Shown here: one piece after another, positions 55,247 through 64,000 of the stretch
Numbering within the stretch: the stretch's first letter is position 1
Layout of the letters: the number at the start of each line of letters is the position of its first letter
Source of the DNA: Diploptera punctata
Taxonomy: Eukaryota > Arthropoda > Insecta > Blattodea > Blaberidae
Length of the DNA stretch: 64,000 nt
Reading direction: 5' to 3'
Assembly (NCBI GenBank): GCA_030220185.1
Contig: JASPKZ010007286.1
Span: 1,054,001-1,118,000 of the forward strand
Translations under genes and position numbers: made by a program
The notes under the pieces: model-generated
Told to the model about the DNA's origin: nothing
Databases searched by the model: none
The model's input: only the letters and a program-made list of their open reading frames with translations

Positions 55247-55279
55247 CTGAAGAAGGTACAGTGTACCGAAACAGCTGTC
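55247..55279 (+). ncRNA. Hammerhead-like motif, right arm
   Basis: Exact inverted counterpart of 54853-54885 (CTGAAGAAGGTACAGTG, TACCGAAACAGCTGTC). Confidence 0.4.
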
Positions 55280-55346
55280 ACTGAATTATATAATAAATAT
55301 GAAAATCAAATAAAACTATGTTTTATTTTTATTTAATTAATAATAA

Positions 55347-56524
55347 TAATATATTTGAAACATTTCTAAGGTAACAAACATAGTTTCTTTGAAATCATAA
55401 GAGAAGAAACATCTAGAGATGGATTATCATTTATTTGAAGCGTTAAAAACTATGGCTGGTACTGTGAGAAATGTTTTTCCACACGCTGAAGTCGAACAAT
55501 AAGTTTATAAAAAAACTTACATTTTCTAAAATCTCCCCAGATCATTTTTAAGGCCCGAGAAAGTGGTAATGTCCGGCTAAAAGAGACTGACCGGTAACTC
55601 TAGCGAAATCAATGAATTGTTCCACAAATTGGCATAGGCCTATGTCTAAGAGACGAATGAATGGATAGCCACTTACTAATTCATGGATTTGAGCAGTGGA
55701 CTCCAAAATAACGACATTTTGTAATATCCTACATAGACCACGCCCTCCGCCCATGTGCAAGTTGATTCATAATGGAGAATGGGGTGGACAGAAGTAGTTC
55801 AATTGCGTGGGCTTACGTACTATAAAAAAAACGTAACAATGATTGTTCTTACTTGGGCAGAAAACCAAATTTCAATTATTTTTTATTGTTTCCTATGTGA
55901 CATTTGATAGTATGCGATAGCCACTATATTTTCATTAATATACTGGTACTACATACAATGTTTTCTATAATAGAAATATTACATTATATAGTTCATTGCA
56001 CTCTACAAACGAGCTAATATAGAAAAGATATATATCTAGTATCTATTACAGGGCCTTGTTATAAATATTCTGAAGTACATATGGACGGTAGACAATGGAA
56101 ATCTCGCAACTCCATCAGTCATTGAATACCACATAACTCCAGTAGCCAGCACAGAAATATGTGATGTATAACCTGTTGAGAACACGGACTTCAAATGTAT
56201 CAATAACTTGACTTGTATTCTGAAGTAAAACATATGGGAACTATTGCTTATCAATTTTCATAATTATTTAAAAGTTGTTCGTTTCTCCTGTAAAATTCAC
56301 CACAATGGAGTTACGAGGTTTTCATTGGCCACCATCGATATGGAATCTCTTGCTTGACAATTATGCCAAATTTCATTATGTAATTCAGCTTTGTTCGACA
56401 TTCAATATGCGCAAAATTCCAATACATATTAGTAATCAGATTTTTATGTAATATTAATCTCTAAATATGTACAAAAATATGTAGTAAAATAGTGAAAATA
56501 TGGAATACTACAAACTTAATATAT
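55347..56524. other. No recognisable feature
   Basis: About 1.2 kb with no coding or repeat signature. Confidence 0.5.
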
Positions 56525-56634
56525 ACTTTATAGCAGCGACGCTTTATAGATGTTATAATTAAATGTTTAACATTGAGCAATGCAAGCTTAATATGGTATG
56601 ATAAGAAAAATAAAGCGTCACTGCTATAAAGTAA
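56525..56634. repeat. Short hairpin, possible MITE
   Basis: ACTTTATAGCAGCGACGCTTT at 56525-56545 is complemented at 56609-56631 with one change. TA flanks both sides. GGTATGATAAGAAAAATAAA at 56596-56615 is also complemented near 56836-56860. Confidence 0.6.
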
Positions 56635-56767
56635 AAATGTTCTCTTTAATTTGCATACTTGTTATAGTCAGCTACTAGATGGCAGTGAAGACCGAGTTCT
56701 CGCGACATCTAGTAATAATGGAGAATATAATACATATATAAGAAAAATAAGTGTTTGAATTGGATTC

Positions 56768-56837
56768 GCCTGGTAGTGTAATGGATATCACGCTGAGGTG
56801 CAGACTCAGAGCTCCGGGTTCGAATCCCGTCCAGGCA
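56768..56837 (+). tRNA. tRNA-like sequence, probably a pseudogene or SINE head
   Basis: 70 bases. The acceptor GCCTGG/CCAGGC pairs, the anticodon stem is CTGAG/CTCAG around GTGCAGA (anticodon GCA) and the T arm is CGGGTTCGAATCCCG. The seventh acceptor pair and one T-stem pair fail, and the position before the anticodon loop is atypical. I do not claim a functional tRNA-Cys. Confidence 0.45.
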
Positions 56838-56872
56838 TTTATTTCTCTTATCATACCATATATATATATTAC

Positions 56873-57031
56873 ACTAGCTGGCCCGGCGAACATCTTATCG
56901 CCTATAAATATTTTTACCTTAATTTTTCCGATGTTTTAATAGTTATCTGCTATTCGAGGCGGAAACAAATCCAACAAATCAAAGATCATATAAATCGGTC
57001 CAGCCGTTCTTGAGTTATAAATAGTGTAGCT
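56873..57031 (-). mobile_element. Helitron-like 3' end
   Basis: The minus strand ends GATGTTCGCCGGGCCAGCTAG and upstream carries AACGGCTGGACCGATTTATAT-like sequence, the usual make-up of short non-autonomous insect Helitrons. Confidence 0.5.
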
Positions 57032-57035
57032 AATT

Positions 57036-58010
57036 GATCAGCATGTTCATTTCCCACAGTTCGCTGGTGTCCTCGTGTCCAAGACAGGCACAGGTATTTT
57101 GTGTTATTTTTTATGTTATTCCTAATTTCTATAGAGTCTTCTTGTTCTTCTTCTTCACTTCCTGGTTTAGGCAACAGTTGCCTGTTCCGTCTTCACTAAT
57201 AGATCTAAGACCATCTCTTCCGAGGACGTCCGACATCTCTTCTTCCTCTTGGAAAATAATGGAAGATTTTATTTGGTAATCTTCTTTCTTCCATTCTTTC
57301 TACATGTTCTTTCCACTGTACCTTGTTGTTAAACATCTTTTCCTTTATGGAGTAGATCTGCAGTTCTTCATGGATATCCTCGTTTCTTATCTGGTCCATT
57401 CTAGTGCAGCCTTTTACTCTTCTTAAAAATTTCATCTTGGCTGCTTGGATTTTACTTTCTTGTTTGGTAGTGGTAATCCAAGATTCACTCCCATACAAAA
57501 AGGACTGGGACAGCCATTGTTTTATAAAATTTTAATTTTGTTTGTTTATGGGCTTTATTATTCAATGTTCTATTTATTGTACCACAAATAGCTTGAAACT
57601 GATGTGTTTTGTGTAATTTCTATAGAGTTTGGATTTAAATTAAATTTATCTGCGATCGATTGAAGAGCAGCCTGCGAGTCACTAAAAATTTGTGCACTAC
57701 ATTTATGTTAAAGACACCACTGTACTGCTTCTTTTATGACAAATAGTTCTGCTTGGAAAAACAGAACAGGTGGGGGAAAGTTTGAATAGTTTGAAGAAAA
57801 CTTCACTGTATTCACGATAAACTACATAAGCACATCCAACTTGTACTTCCTCTTCTCCTGCAGTAAATCTTGATCCGTCCGTGTAAATGTTATAGGCATG
57901 GGTATTTCCACAGCTTTGCACGTATAGATTGTCATATTCTGTGGCAGGATGTCCAGCAGCCATGAAAGACATCAATATCAAAAGTAACTGTTGAAATATC
58001 TTTGTACGAT
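57036..58010 (-). mobile_element. RNase H LINE (LINE-J) split by LINE-F
   Basis: The minus strand reads AYNIYTDGSRFTAGEEEVQV (first RNase H Asp in TDGS), FQAELFVIKEAV-like residues after a frameshift, QIFSDSQAALQSIADKFNLN (second acidic site), and past the insertion CLSWTRGHQRTVGNEHADQL (catalytic GH..VGNE.AD). This domain order is that of I/R1/Loa-type LINEs. The RT is absent. Confidence 0.82.
57138..57613 (-). mobile_element. LINE-F inserted in LINE-J
   Basis: The minus strand encodes MYGSESWITTTKQESKIQAA, MKFLRRVKGCTRMDQIRNED, WKEHVERMEERRLPNKIFHY and VGRPRKRWS with stop near 57205, then the UTR and a GAAGAAGAAGAACAAGAAG tail. TAATTTCTATAGAGT at 57123-57137 and 57614-57628 is a 15-bp target duplication. 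Confidence 0.95.
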
Positions 58011-59079
58011 TTCTTTTAAATATTGTTCAAGCTAGCTGAGTAAAGTGTGAAGAAGTGTTTTAGAAATATCTTCATTATGCCCCACATTGTGGCGACAATT
58101 TTGAATTTCCCATATTGTGGCGATGTTTTGAAGCAGCTAACTCTCTTCATTTCCGATGATGTAGTAACATTTTGAAGGATTAGTGTCCCAAAAAGAATTA
58201 CTGGTTCAGGTTGGATTTGATTTTCGGTAGAGCTGGATTCTCTTCTCAAGGTCGGAAGTTGATACACAAGATAGGAAAACACTTTAAAAATCACTAATAA
58301 CTGATTCTTGTAGAAATAGTTGTAAATTTATTTACTATTTAATTTCCCAGCAGATCAAGTAAATATAGGTGGTATTATTCTTCACCGTCAATTAAAATTA
58401 AATTATTTTCTTTTCTTGGATCAACTATTCTTCTTGTATTAAATATCACATTTTATCAGGAGAGCTGTTATTGTTTCTATCCTTGATGAAAGTTGTATGC
58501 TGACTGACCAGTGTAATTCTGTTATAATTTTAAAGAACATTATTACATCACATGATTTTATATTTAAATTCTATTGGTTAATGGTCCATTAAATACCAGG
58601 TTTAAATTTGATTTGTTAAATCAAAAAGTTAATTGTTTTAACATCCAATTAGAATTTAGTATACTTTTATTTAAAAATATTAAGTTAATCAGGTGTTCTT
58701 ATTACAGTTATAACAGAAAGCTTTATATTTCAGTTATATAATACAATTTCTTTAATTGTTACTGAGACATTTTTATTAAACAATGAACAACAATTACTTA
58801 TTTAGATGTTTTTCTTTATTTAAGTTATATTTAAATATTAAAAGAATTTTAAAATATAAAATTATTAACTAAAACTTTCATATTTATTATGATATTAAAA
58901 TCCTGCTATAAGTGCACTTAGATGTAGAGGAGGAATACCAGCAACGACAAGTGCTGCATCCGTGGAAATTGTACGATAAGATTTACATATACGTAATGCA
59001 AATCCTCGTTGAATTTGGTATAATTCCTTCTGAACATACTTTTTGCTTAGAACATCTTGATATGCAGCAGCACAGGATA
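58011..59079. other. No firm feature
   Basis: About 1.1 kb of AT-rich sequence. The 92-codon minus frame at 58016-58294 is not recognised. Confidence 0.45.
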
Positions 59080-59269
59080 TTGATGATAATGATGGCCAGA
59101 TGATGTTCGGGGACCGTTTGGGCCTTAAAATTATCCTGACATTTGTCTTACAGGTGAGGAAAAACCCCGAAAAAAAAACCTTACCCAGGAAACTTGTCCC
59201 GAGTGGGGATCGAACCCGGGCCCGCTGCGTGGCAAGGCAGCACGCTACCTCGAGACCACAGCGGTGGAC
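59080..59269 (-). mobile_element. SINE1, 3'-truncated
   Basis: Complete tRNA-like head ending at 59269 and body to about GATGATAATGATGGCCAGA at the left. Neither the 1a nor the 1b tail is present. Confidence 0.88.
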
Positions 59270-59417
59270 ACACTGGAAAATATAGTTTTAAAATATTCTA
59301 TTTTAAAATGGTTACCTTTAACTGCGTCACGATGTAATTCAACATTGAGGAGAGAGAGAGAGAGTGAGAAAATTGTCCGCTTACATCCTTTTTGGATTAT
59401 AGTACTATGGCATCCTG

Positions 59418-59969
59418 ATGGAGATGGGTGGAAAACGAGGAGACAAACATTTGATTCGATACAAAATGATTCAACAACTCCAAAAACTACAGAAAAGAAT
59501 TCAATTGCAATGGATACCTGCACATTGTGGAATTGCTGGAAATGACACTGCTGATTTTCTTGCCAAAAAAGGCTCCAATTTAATTCAGAATACTACTAAA
59601 AGCTTACCTTTCACATCCATAAAAAGAATAATTAAAAACAAATATAAAATTAAACAAAACCAAGACCTATGTAATAAAGCCAAAGACAAAAAATGGAATA
59701 CTTTAGTAAAGAAGCCAGATATTATTCCAGAAATTCCACGTAAAACTACAGTAGCAAAATTTAGACTGCTTACAGAACATGACTATTTGGCCAAACATTT
59801 ATATAAAATAGGAATCTACACGAATCCAAATTGTCTTCTATGCAACAAAGATGAAGAAATGAACGAAGAACATCTACAAACCTGTGAAGTATTACCTGTT
59901 GGATCCACCAAAGAGAAATATTGGAGAGCAAGAACGCTAATGGCTTCGCTGCCAAGGCCCAGCATTTGA
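59418..59969 (+). pseudogene. ORF2 C-terminus: RNase H end plus CCHC-like finger
   Basis: 183 open codons; the first 14 are flank. QLQWIPAHCGIAGNDTADFL (about residues 28-47) is the RNase H GH-type/GN..AD block with His in AHCG and Asp in NDTAD. TTVAKFRLLTEHDYLAKHLY follows, then CLLCNKDEEMNEEHLQTC (about 139-156), a C-x2-C-x8-H-x4-C-type finger typical of the C-terminus of I/R1/jockey-group LINEs. The frame is intact, suggesting a young insertion. Confidence 0.88.
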
Positions 59970-59976
59970 AAACAAC
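59460..59976 (+). mobile_element. RNase H LINE 3' end with 14-bp target duplication
   Basis: AACATTTGATTCGA at 59446-59459 and 59977-59990 brackets it. The element starts inside the RNase H domain and ends AAAACAACAAC. It is 5'-truncated. Confidence 0.93.
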
Positions 59977-59990
59977 AACATTTGATTCGA

Positions 59991-60342
59991 AATTAAAAGC
60001 GTTACAATTAAGAAAAAACGAACGAGATTAAGATGTTCCTAGAAAATCACAAACCTTAATAAATATTTGCATTTTGGGTTTTTCCATATATTTTTTTTCC
60101 TTTTGAGAGTTTGTATTGTGTTTCAATGTGAGGTAGTCCTTGTCAGCAGGATTGATAATGTATAATGGTAGGAGTATGACCTGTCAATCACTTGCCTCCA
60201 AAAAGAGTTGAGAACAAATCACTACACGTATCCAACAACACTGCCGCATAGCGACAAAACATGACTCCACAATAGCACTTTGTCAGTCAGAGAACATATC
60301 ACTCAGAAATTTTACCTGATTCCATACTGAGCACTGTACATA
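59991..60342. other. No recognisable feature
   Basis: About 350 bases. Nothing identifiable. Confidence 0.5.
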
Positions 60343-61108
60343 ACTTACTTACTCTCTGGCACTATCGAACCCGTAGGTTCATGGCCGCGCGGACATAAGC
60401 TCTCCATACATCCCTATCCTGAGCTAATCCTTTCCAATCATTCCCTGTATAATCTACTTCCCTTAAAGCATAGGTAATATTGTTCTCCCACATCATTCTT
60501 GGTCTACCAACCAACTGGGCGTTTTCGTTTTCCTCTGGCCTTCTTTTTCCTACACGAAGCTTTCCATTGCACGTCGTTCAATTCCCCCTACGTGCAAATG
60601 CAACATGTTCTGCCCATGCCAGAGTTCTACGAGACTTAACTGTTTTTATTATATCTGGCTTCCTATAAAGACCATGTAGTGAATTGTTATGTAGTCTTCT
60701 CCATTCACCTGTCTTGTTTATCTCTCTTTGGTCCAAAAAACTATTCCTAAGTACTTTATTCTCAAATACCTGTGGTTTTGTAATCTCCTTTTCTCCCTTA
60801 AAGTAAGAGTCCATGTTTCGCACCCATATAATATAACTGGTAGAATAATAGTTTTAGATATTTTCAGTTTAACGTTTTTTGAAAGGAGTTGGGACATCAA
60901 GAGTCTCTGCAATGCATAATAGCACGCATTTCCAGAATTGAGCCTATGTTTAATTTCTATGTGCATCTCATTCCTATTTGTGATTATTGTTCCTAAGTAT
61001 TTGAATTCAGCCACTTCCTCAAAATTTCCCTCATTTATCATTAGCTGTCCATTTCCATTATATAATGTATTTCTACGTGTGACCATATATTTAGTTTTAC
61101 TGATAATT
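60343..61108 (-). mobile_element. LINE-B copy, frameshifted
   Basis: The minus strand covers MVTRRNTLYNGNGQLMINEG to LTLREKRRLQ in one frame (61086-60718) and ELHGLYRKPDIIK... in another, with small duplications near 60520-60620 (repeated CCAAC, TTTTCG). It ends CTGGCACTATCGAACCC and the tail. Confidence 0.92.
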
Positions 61109-61299
61109 TTGTGAATTTACATTTTAAGACCATTTTATGTATGATTCACAGACGAAGTGAATGAAAGCAGTAGGTATTTCATACGTCATGACTGTTCCTT
61201 TATTCTCAGGTAGTATGCCGTTGTATTACTAGCAATTCCCCGTGCCCCCCTTCGTCCCGTGCTGTCTGTGGACTATAAAAATATGTAAGTTTTCCGTCT

Positions 61300-61758
61300 T
61301 TGTGGATTTTAGGAAGACCATGTAGAATTTATATTAACGAATGGAAACAAAGCTGCAAAGGTATGGGGATCCCAATAGGCAATAGATTTTTGCTGACATT
61401 ACAATTTGCCGATGATCAACTGGTTTTAGCGCAGGACAATTTTGATATGGAATTCATGATAAAAAGGTTGAAAAGCACATATGAATCATGGGGTCTCACA
61501 GTAAATTTACAAAAAACAGAATATCTGGCAATAAATAGCAATGAAAGAGAAAACTTAGTATTGGAAGATGGAATCCAAATAAAGCAAGTGAAACAAACTA
61601 AATATTTGGGAATGATTATGGATAACATCGAAGGTATAGGCAAAGAGAACATAAAACATAGAATTGAATTGAGTAGCAAAATAATATCATCATTAAATTC
61701 ATATGGTGGGATAAGCATATTTGGAAAGACACCAAAAAATATATTGGTAAAACATTGA
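61300..61758 (+). pseudogene. LINE-C RT segment
   Basis: 152 codons: GRPCRIYINEWKQSCKGMGI, TLQFADDQLVLAQDNFDMEF (catalytic FADD), WGLTVNLQKTEYLAINSNE and QTKYLGMIMDN. Upstream RT motifs are missing. The frame ends at a stop just before the next block. Confidence 0.85.
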
Positions 61759-62168
61759 TGGAATCTGTTGCAATGTACGGAAGTGAGGTATGGACAATCA
61801 ATAAGTACTACAAGAATAGACTAATAGCTCTAGAAATGGATTATTTACGAAGAAGTGCCAGAAAGTCTAGATTAGAACGTGTCACAAATAAGGAAATTAG
61901 AAACAAAATGGAAGCAGAAGAAAGCATAATTGAAAGAATTGAGGAAAAGGAATTAAAGTGGTTAGGACATGTTTTAAGAATGGAAGATGAGCGATGGCCG
62001 AAGCAACTATATGAATGGCATCCAAACAGAAAGAAGAAAAGAGGAAGACCAAGGTTAACATGGAAGGAAAACATGAAGACAGTAATGCAAGCTAGAGGGC
62101 TAAGCATCGAAGATGCCCAAGACCGTAGGCTTTGGAGGTTTGGCACGGGAAGACGGCAGCAGCTGTAA
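61755..62168 (+). pseudogene. LINE-C C-terminus
   Basis: 137 codons: ESVAMYGSEVWTINKYYKNR, MDYLRRSARKSRLERVTNKE, WLGHVLRMEDERWPKQLYEW, KKRGRPRLTWKENMK and the end WRFGTGRRQQL. The overlap with the RT frame reflects a single frameshift. Confidence 0.85.
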
Positions 62169-62394
62169 AAACCCGAAGATAGATAGATAGAATATCAAAC
62201 TTGAATATATGGTTACATTTGTGTGAATCGTCAACATTTTCGGTTGTTACGAAAGAACATATCAAGAAAAAATATCTAATTACATAAGAATCTGGGTTAG
62301 TAGATTTAAATGATTTTTAATCAGACTTATTCGACATTTTATTTAGAGACTTCACTTTTACCAATATCTGTTTATTAAATATATTAATTGATAT

Positions 62395-63090
62395 AGAGCA
62401 CCCCACGCTTTTGATGGTAATTTTTTTTGGCCACTTTAATTTTATCCCAAGCGTGTTGGAAATTAAAATTATTTTCGAACTGATATTCTGTGTTTAACTG
62501 TTTCTTTAATACCTTTTTTCTGTACTCATTTGTAAGTTGTGAAAAGTAGAAATAAATAATAGTTTAAAAAAACTAAAACAACACGCTTTATTAGAAAACC
62601 GAAACTAGAAAACGAAAAATAATTTTAATTTCCAACACGCATGGGATAAAATTAAAGTGACAAAAAAAAATTACCATCAAAAGCGTGGGGTGCTCTATAC
62701 AAATTAATAAATTTAATAAACAGATATTGGTAAAAGTAAAGTCTCTAAGAAGAAAACGTAGAAACCATAAAAGCACCCCACGCTTTTGATGGTAATTTTT
62801 TTGGCCACTTTAATTTTATTCCAAGCGTGTTGGAAATTAAAATTATTTTCGAATTGATATTCTGCGTTTAACTGTTTCTTTAATACATTTTTTTCTGTAC
62901 TCATTTGCAAGTTGTGAAAAGTAGAAATAAATAATAGTTTAAAAAAACTAAAACAACACGCTTTATTAGAAAACCGAAACTAGAAAACGAAAAATAATTT
63001 TAATTTCCAACACGCTTGGGATAAAATTAAAGTGTCCAACAAAAAAATAATAATAATTTTACCATCAAAAGCGTGGGGTGCTCTTTATCA
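62395..63090. repeat. Direct duplication, about 375-base period
   Basis: CACCCCACGCTTTTGATGG, then GTTTAACTGTTTCTTTAATA, AGTAGAAATAAATAATAG and ACCATCAAAAGCGTGGGGTG occur in this order at 62399-62695 and again at 62774-63080. The two copies are nearly identical, so the duplication looks recent. Confidence 0.8.
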
Positions 63091-63431
63091 ATCAATATAT
63101 TTAATAAACAGATATTGGTAAAAGTAAAGTCTCTAAGAAGAAAACGTAGAAACCATAAAGAGCACCCCACGCTTTTGATGGTAAAATTATTTTTTTTGTA
63201 GATAAATCTAGTTTTATTCTAGACGTGTTGGAGATGATTTTTTGTTGACCACTTTAATTTTATCCCAAGCGTGTTGTAAATTTAAATTATTCATTTTTTA
63301 GTTCGGTTTTCTAATAAAACGTGTTGTTTTAGTTCTTTTAAACTATTATTTATTTTCTAGTTTCGTTTTCTAGTAAAGCGTGTTGTTTTAGTTTTTTAAT
63401 GAGCTAAAAGTAATACTCTTCTAAAAAAAAA

Positions 63432-63522
63432 TCCTCCAGGCCGGATTTGAACCAGCGACCTATGGATTAATGAAATTATATACCACTACAGTCCACCCCT
63501 CTACCAACTGAACTACCAGAGG
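63432..63522 (-). tRNA. tRNA-Tyr (GTA) with 18-nt intron, best-preserved copy
   Basis: 91 bases, 73 without the intron. The acceptor CCTCTGG pairs with CTGGAGG over 7 positions with wobbles. The D loop AGTTGGTA is standard. The anticodon stem is GTGGA/TCCAT with loop CTGTAGA, and the intron TGGTATATAATTTCATTA sits after position 37, as in eukaryotic tRNA-Tyr. The T arm is GCTGGTTCAAATCCGGC and the discriminator is A. The D stem has one mismatch and one wobble. It could still be transcribed; function is uncertain. Confidence 0.65.
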
Positions 63523-63725
63523 AGGATATACTATTAATTTCTTACAACGATGGACTAAAAAGTCCGCAACCTATTATATATTATATATGAAATTATTGTA
63601 TTGTCATTGGTCCCTTACAAGTACACAAAGTTTCAAGTCGATTCAATGTTTTTAAGTGGGTGAAAATCGTGTTGAAATATTCCGTTACAGAGATAGATAC
63701 AGGTCAAGCTAATACGGAGTATAAA

Positions 63726-64000
63726 GCGTCTAAGAACATTTTTCCTCTCCTCCTGGGGCAATCACTGTCATTAACTTAAAAACTAAATCATTTTCCATTT
63801 GTCGTATTTCATCATCAACTATTGCAAACAATTATTTCCACCAGTCATATCACATTTATATTGTTTACAAAGTTAATTAGTCCTGAAAATATGGGAGGTT
63901 AGTTCGAAAGTTTAAGATTACGAGTATATTAAACATCGGAGAGTCAAAATTGTCTTGTATCTTGAACATAATTTTTATCTGGAAATAAATAAACAGAACA
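63726..64000. other. No recognisable feature
   Basis: Nothing identifiable to the window end. Confidence 0.5.

Larger units (their letters stand above)
54790..55346. mobile_element. Large palindromic foldback, arms above 200 bp
   Basis: TTAATTAAATCAAAATAAAA..., GACAGCTGTTTCGGTACAC and TTTTTTACTACTTTTAAATT on the left are complemented on the right up to 55346. The unpaired centre (about 55020-55085) is under 70 bases. The arms carry a hammerhead-like core each. No protein. Confidence 0.93.
61290..62185 (+). mobile_element. LINE-C, RT remnant to GATA tail
   Basis: It starts in the RT domain, carries the FADD catalytic box near 61407, shows one frameshift at about 61755 and ends TAAAAACCCGAAGATAGATAGATAG. 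It is the intact counterpart of the LINE-C split at 21850-22443. Confidence 0.93.
62330..63725 (-). mobile_element. tRNA-Tyr foldback repeat, locus 3
   Basis: Reverse orientation of loci 1 and 2. From right to left: head (TGTAACGGAATATTTCAAC to GGTTGCGGACTTTTTAG, 63535-63690), tRNA-Tyr-like segment (63432-63522), link and foldback arms (62340-63410). A block of about 375 bases starting CACCCCACGCTTTTGATGG recurs at 62399 and 62774. Confidence 0.78.

Noticed and set aside
56768..56837. Functional tRNA-Cys(GCA)
   Set aside because: Two helix positions fail and the anticodon-loop context is atypical; kept only as a tRNA-like sequence.

Overview
The window is non-coding, repeat-saturated nuclear DNA from a large animal genome, almost certainly an insect. 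The LINE-B protein tail closely resembles sequences I associate with cockroach and other polyneopteran genomes; that placement is inference. I found no intact host gene, rRNA, CRISPR array or bacterial-style operon. Everything that reads as protein is a piece of a transposable element (TE), usually frameshifted or 5'-truncated.

The dominant component is non-LTR retrotransposons. One family (LINE-B, with AP-endonuclease and reverse transcriptase remnants and an AGTA/AGTT tail) has about 16 copies. Around a dozen related families share the conserved C-terminal GRP..RW motif and end in different short tandem tails (GAA, GAT, GATA). Two RNase H-bearing LINE pieces lie at 57.0-58.0 kb and 59.46-59.98 kb. 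At least six families of short tRNA-head repeats (SINEs) are present. DNA transposons include a 1191-bp Tc1/mariner element with exact inverted repeats (24955-26145), several hAT elements with 8-bp target duplications (8.2-9.0, 15.1-18.4, 46.5-49.0 kb), MITEs with TAA duplications (43.5-45.3 kb), Helitron-like ends, and a possible piggyBac remnant at 28.3 kb. A broken member of a high-copy arthropod protein family lies at 5.1-6.9 kb.

Layout. 0-7.7 kb: SINEs, a LINE, a foldback fragment and the broken high-copy gene interrupted by LINE-B. 8-9 kb: hAT. 9.3-14.2 kb: LINE and SINE fragments. 15.1-18.4 kb: two abutting hAT elements sharing one target octamer, with LINE-B and LINE-A inside the second. 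18.7-24.6 kb: two Helitron-like elements around LINE-B and a SINE-in-LINE. 25-27.5 kb: mariner and nested SINEs. 29.6-31.6 kb: 125-bp tandem repeat and the first tRNA-Tyr foldback locus. 31.7-43.2 kb: a run of LINE-B copies, including the longest one and a twin-primed inversion. 43.5-46.0 kb: MITEs and a foldback. 46.5-49.0 kb: composite hAT. 51-58 kb: old repeats, LINE-in-LINE insertions and a 550-bp palindrome. 59-64 kb: RNase H LINE, LINE-B, LINE-C and the third tRNA-Tyr foldback locus.

Two unusual themes stand out. A repeat family at three loci carries a tRNA-Tyr-like gene that still holds its 18-nt intron, next to long foldback arms. Four foldback loci carry a hammerhead-ribozyme-like core (CUGANGA, helix II, GAAA, palindromic helix III). 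Many exact target-site duplications let the insertion order be read directly.
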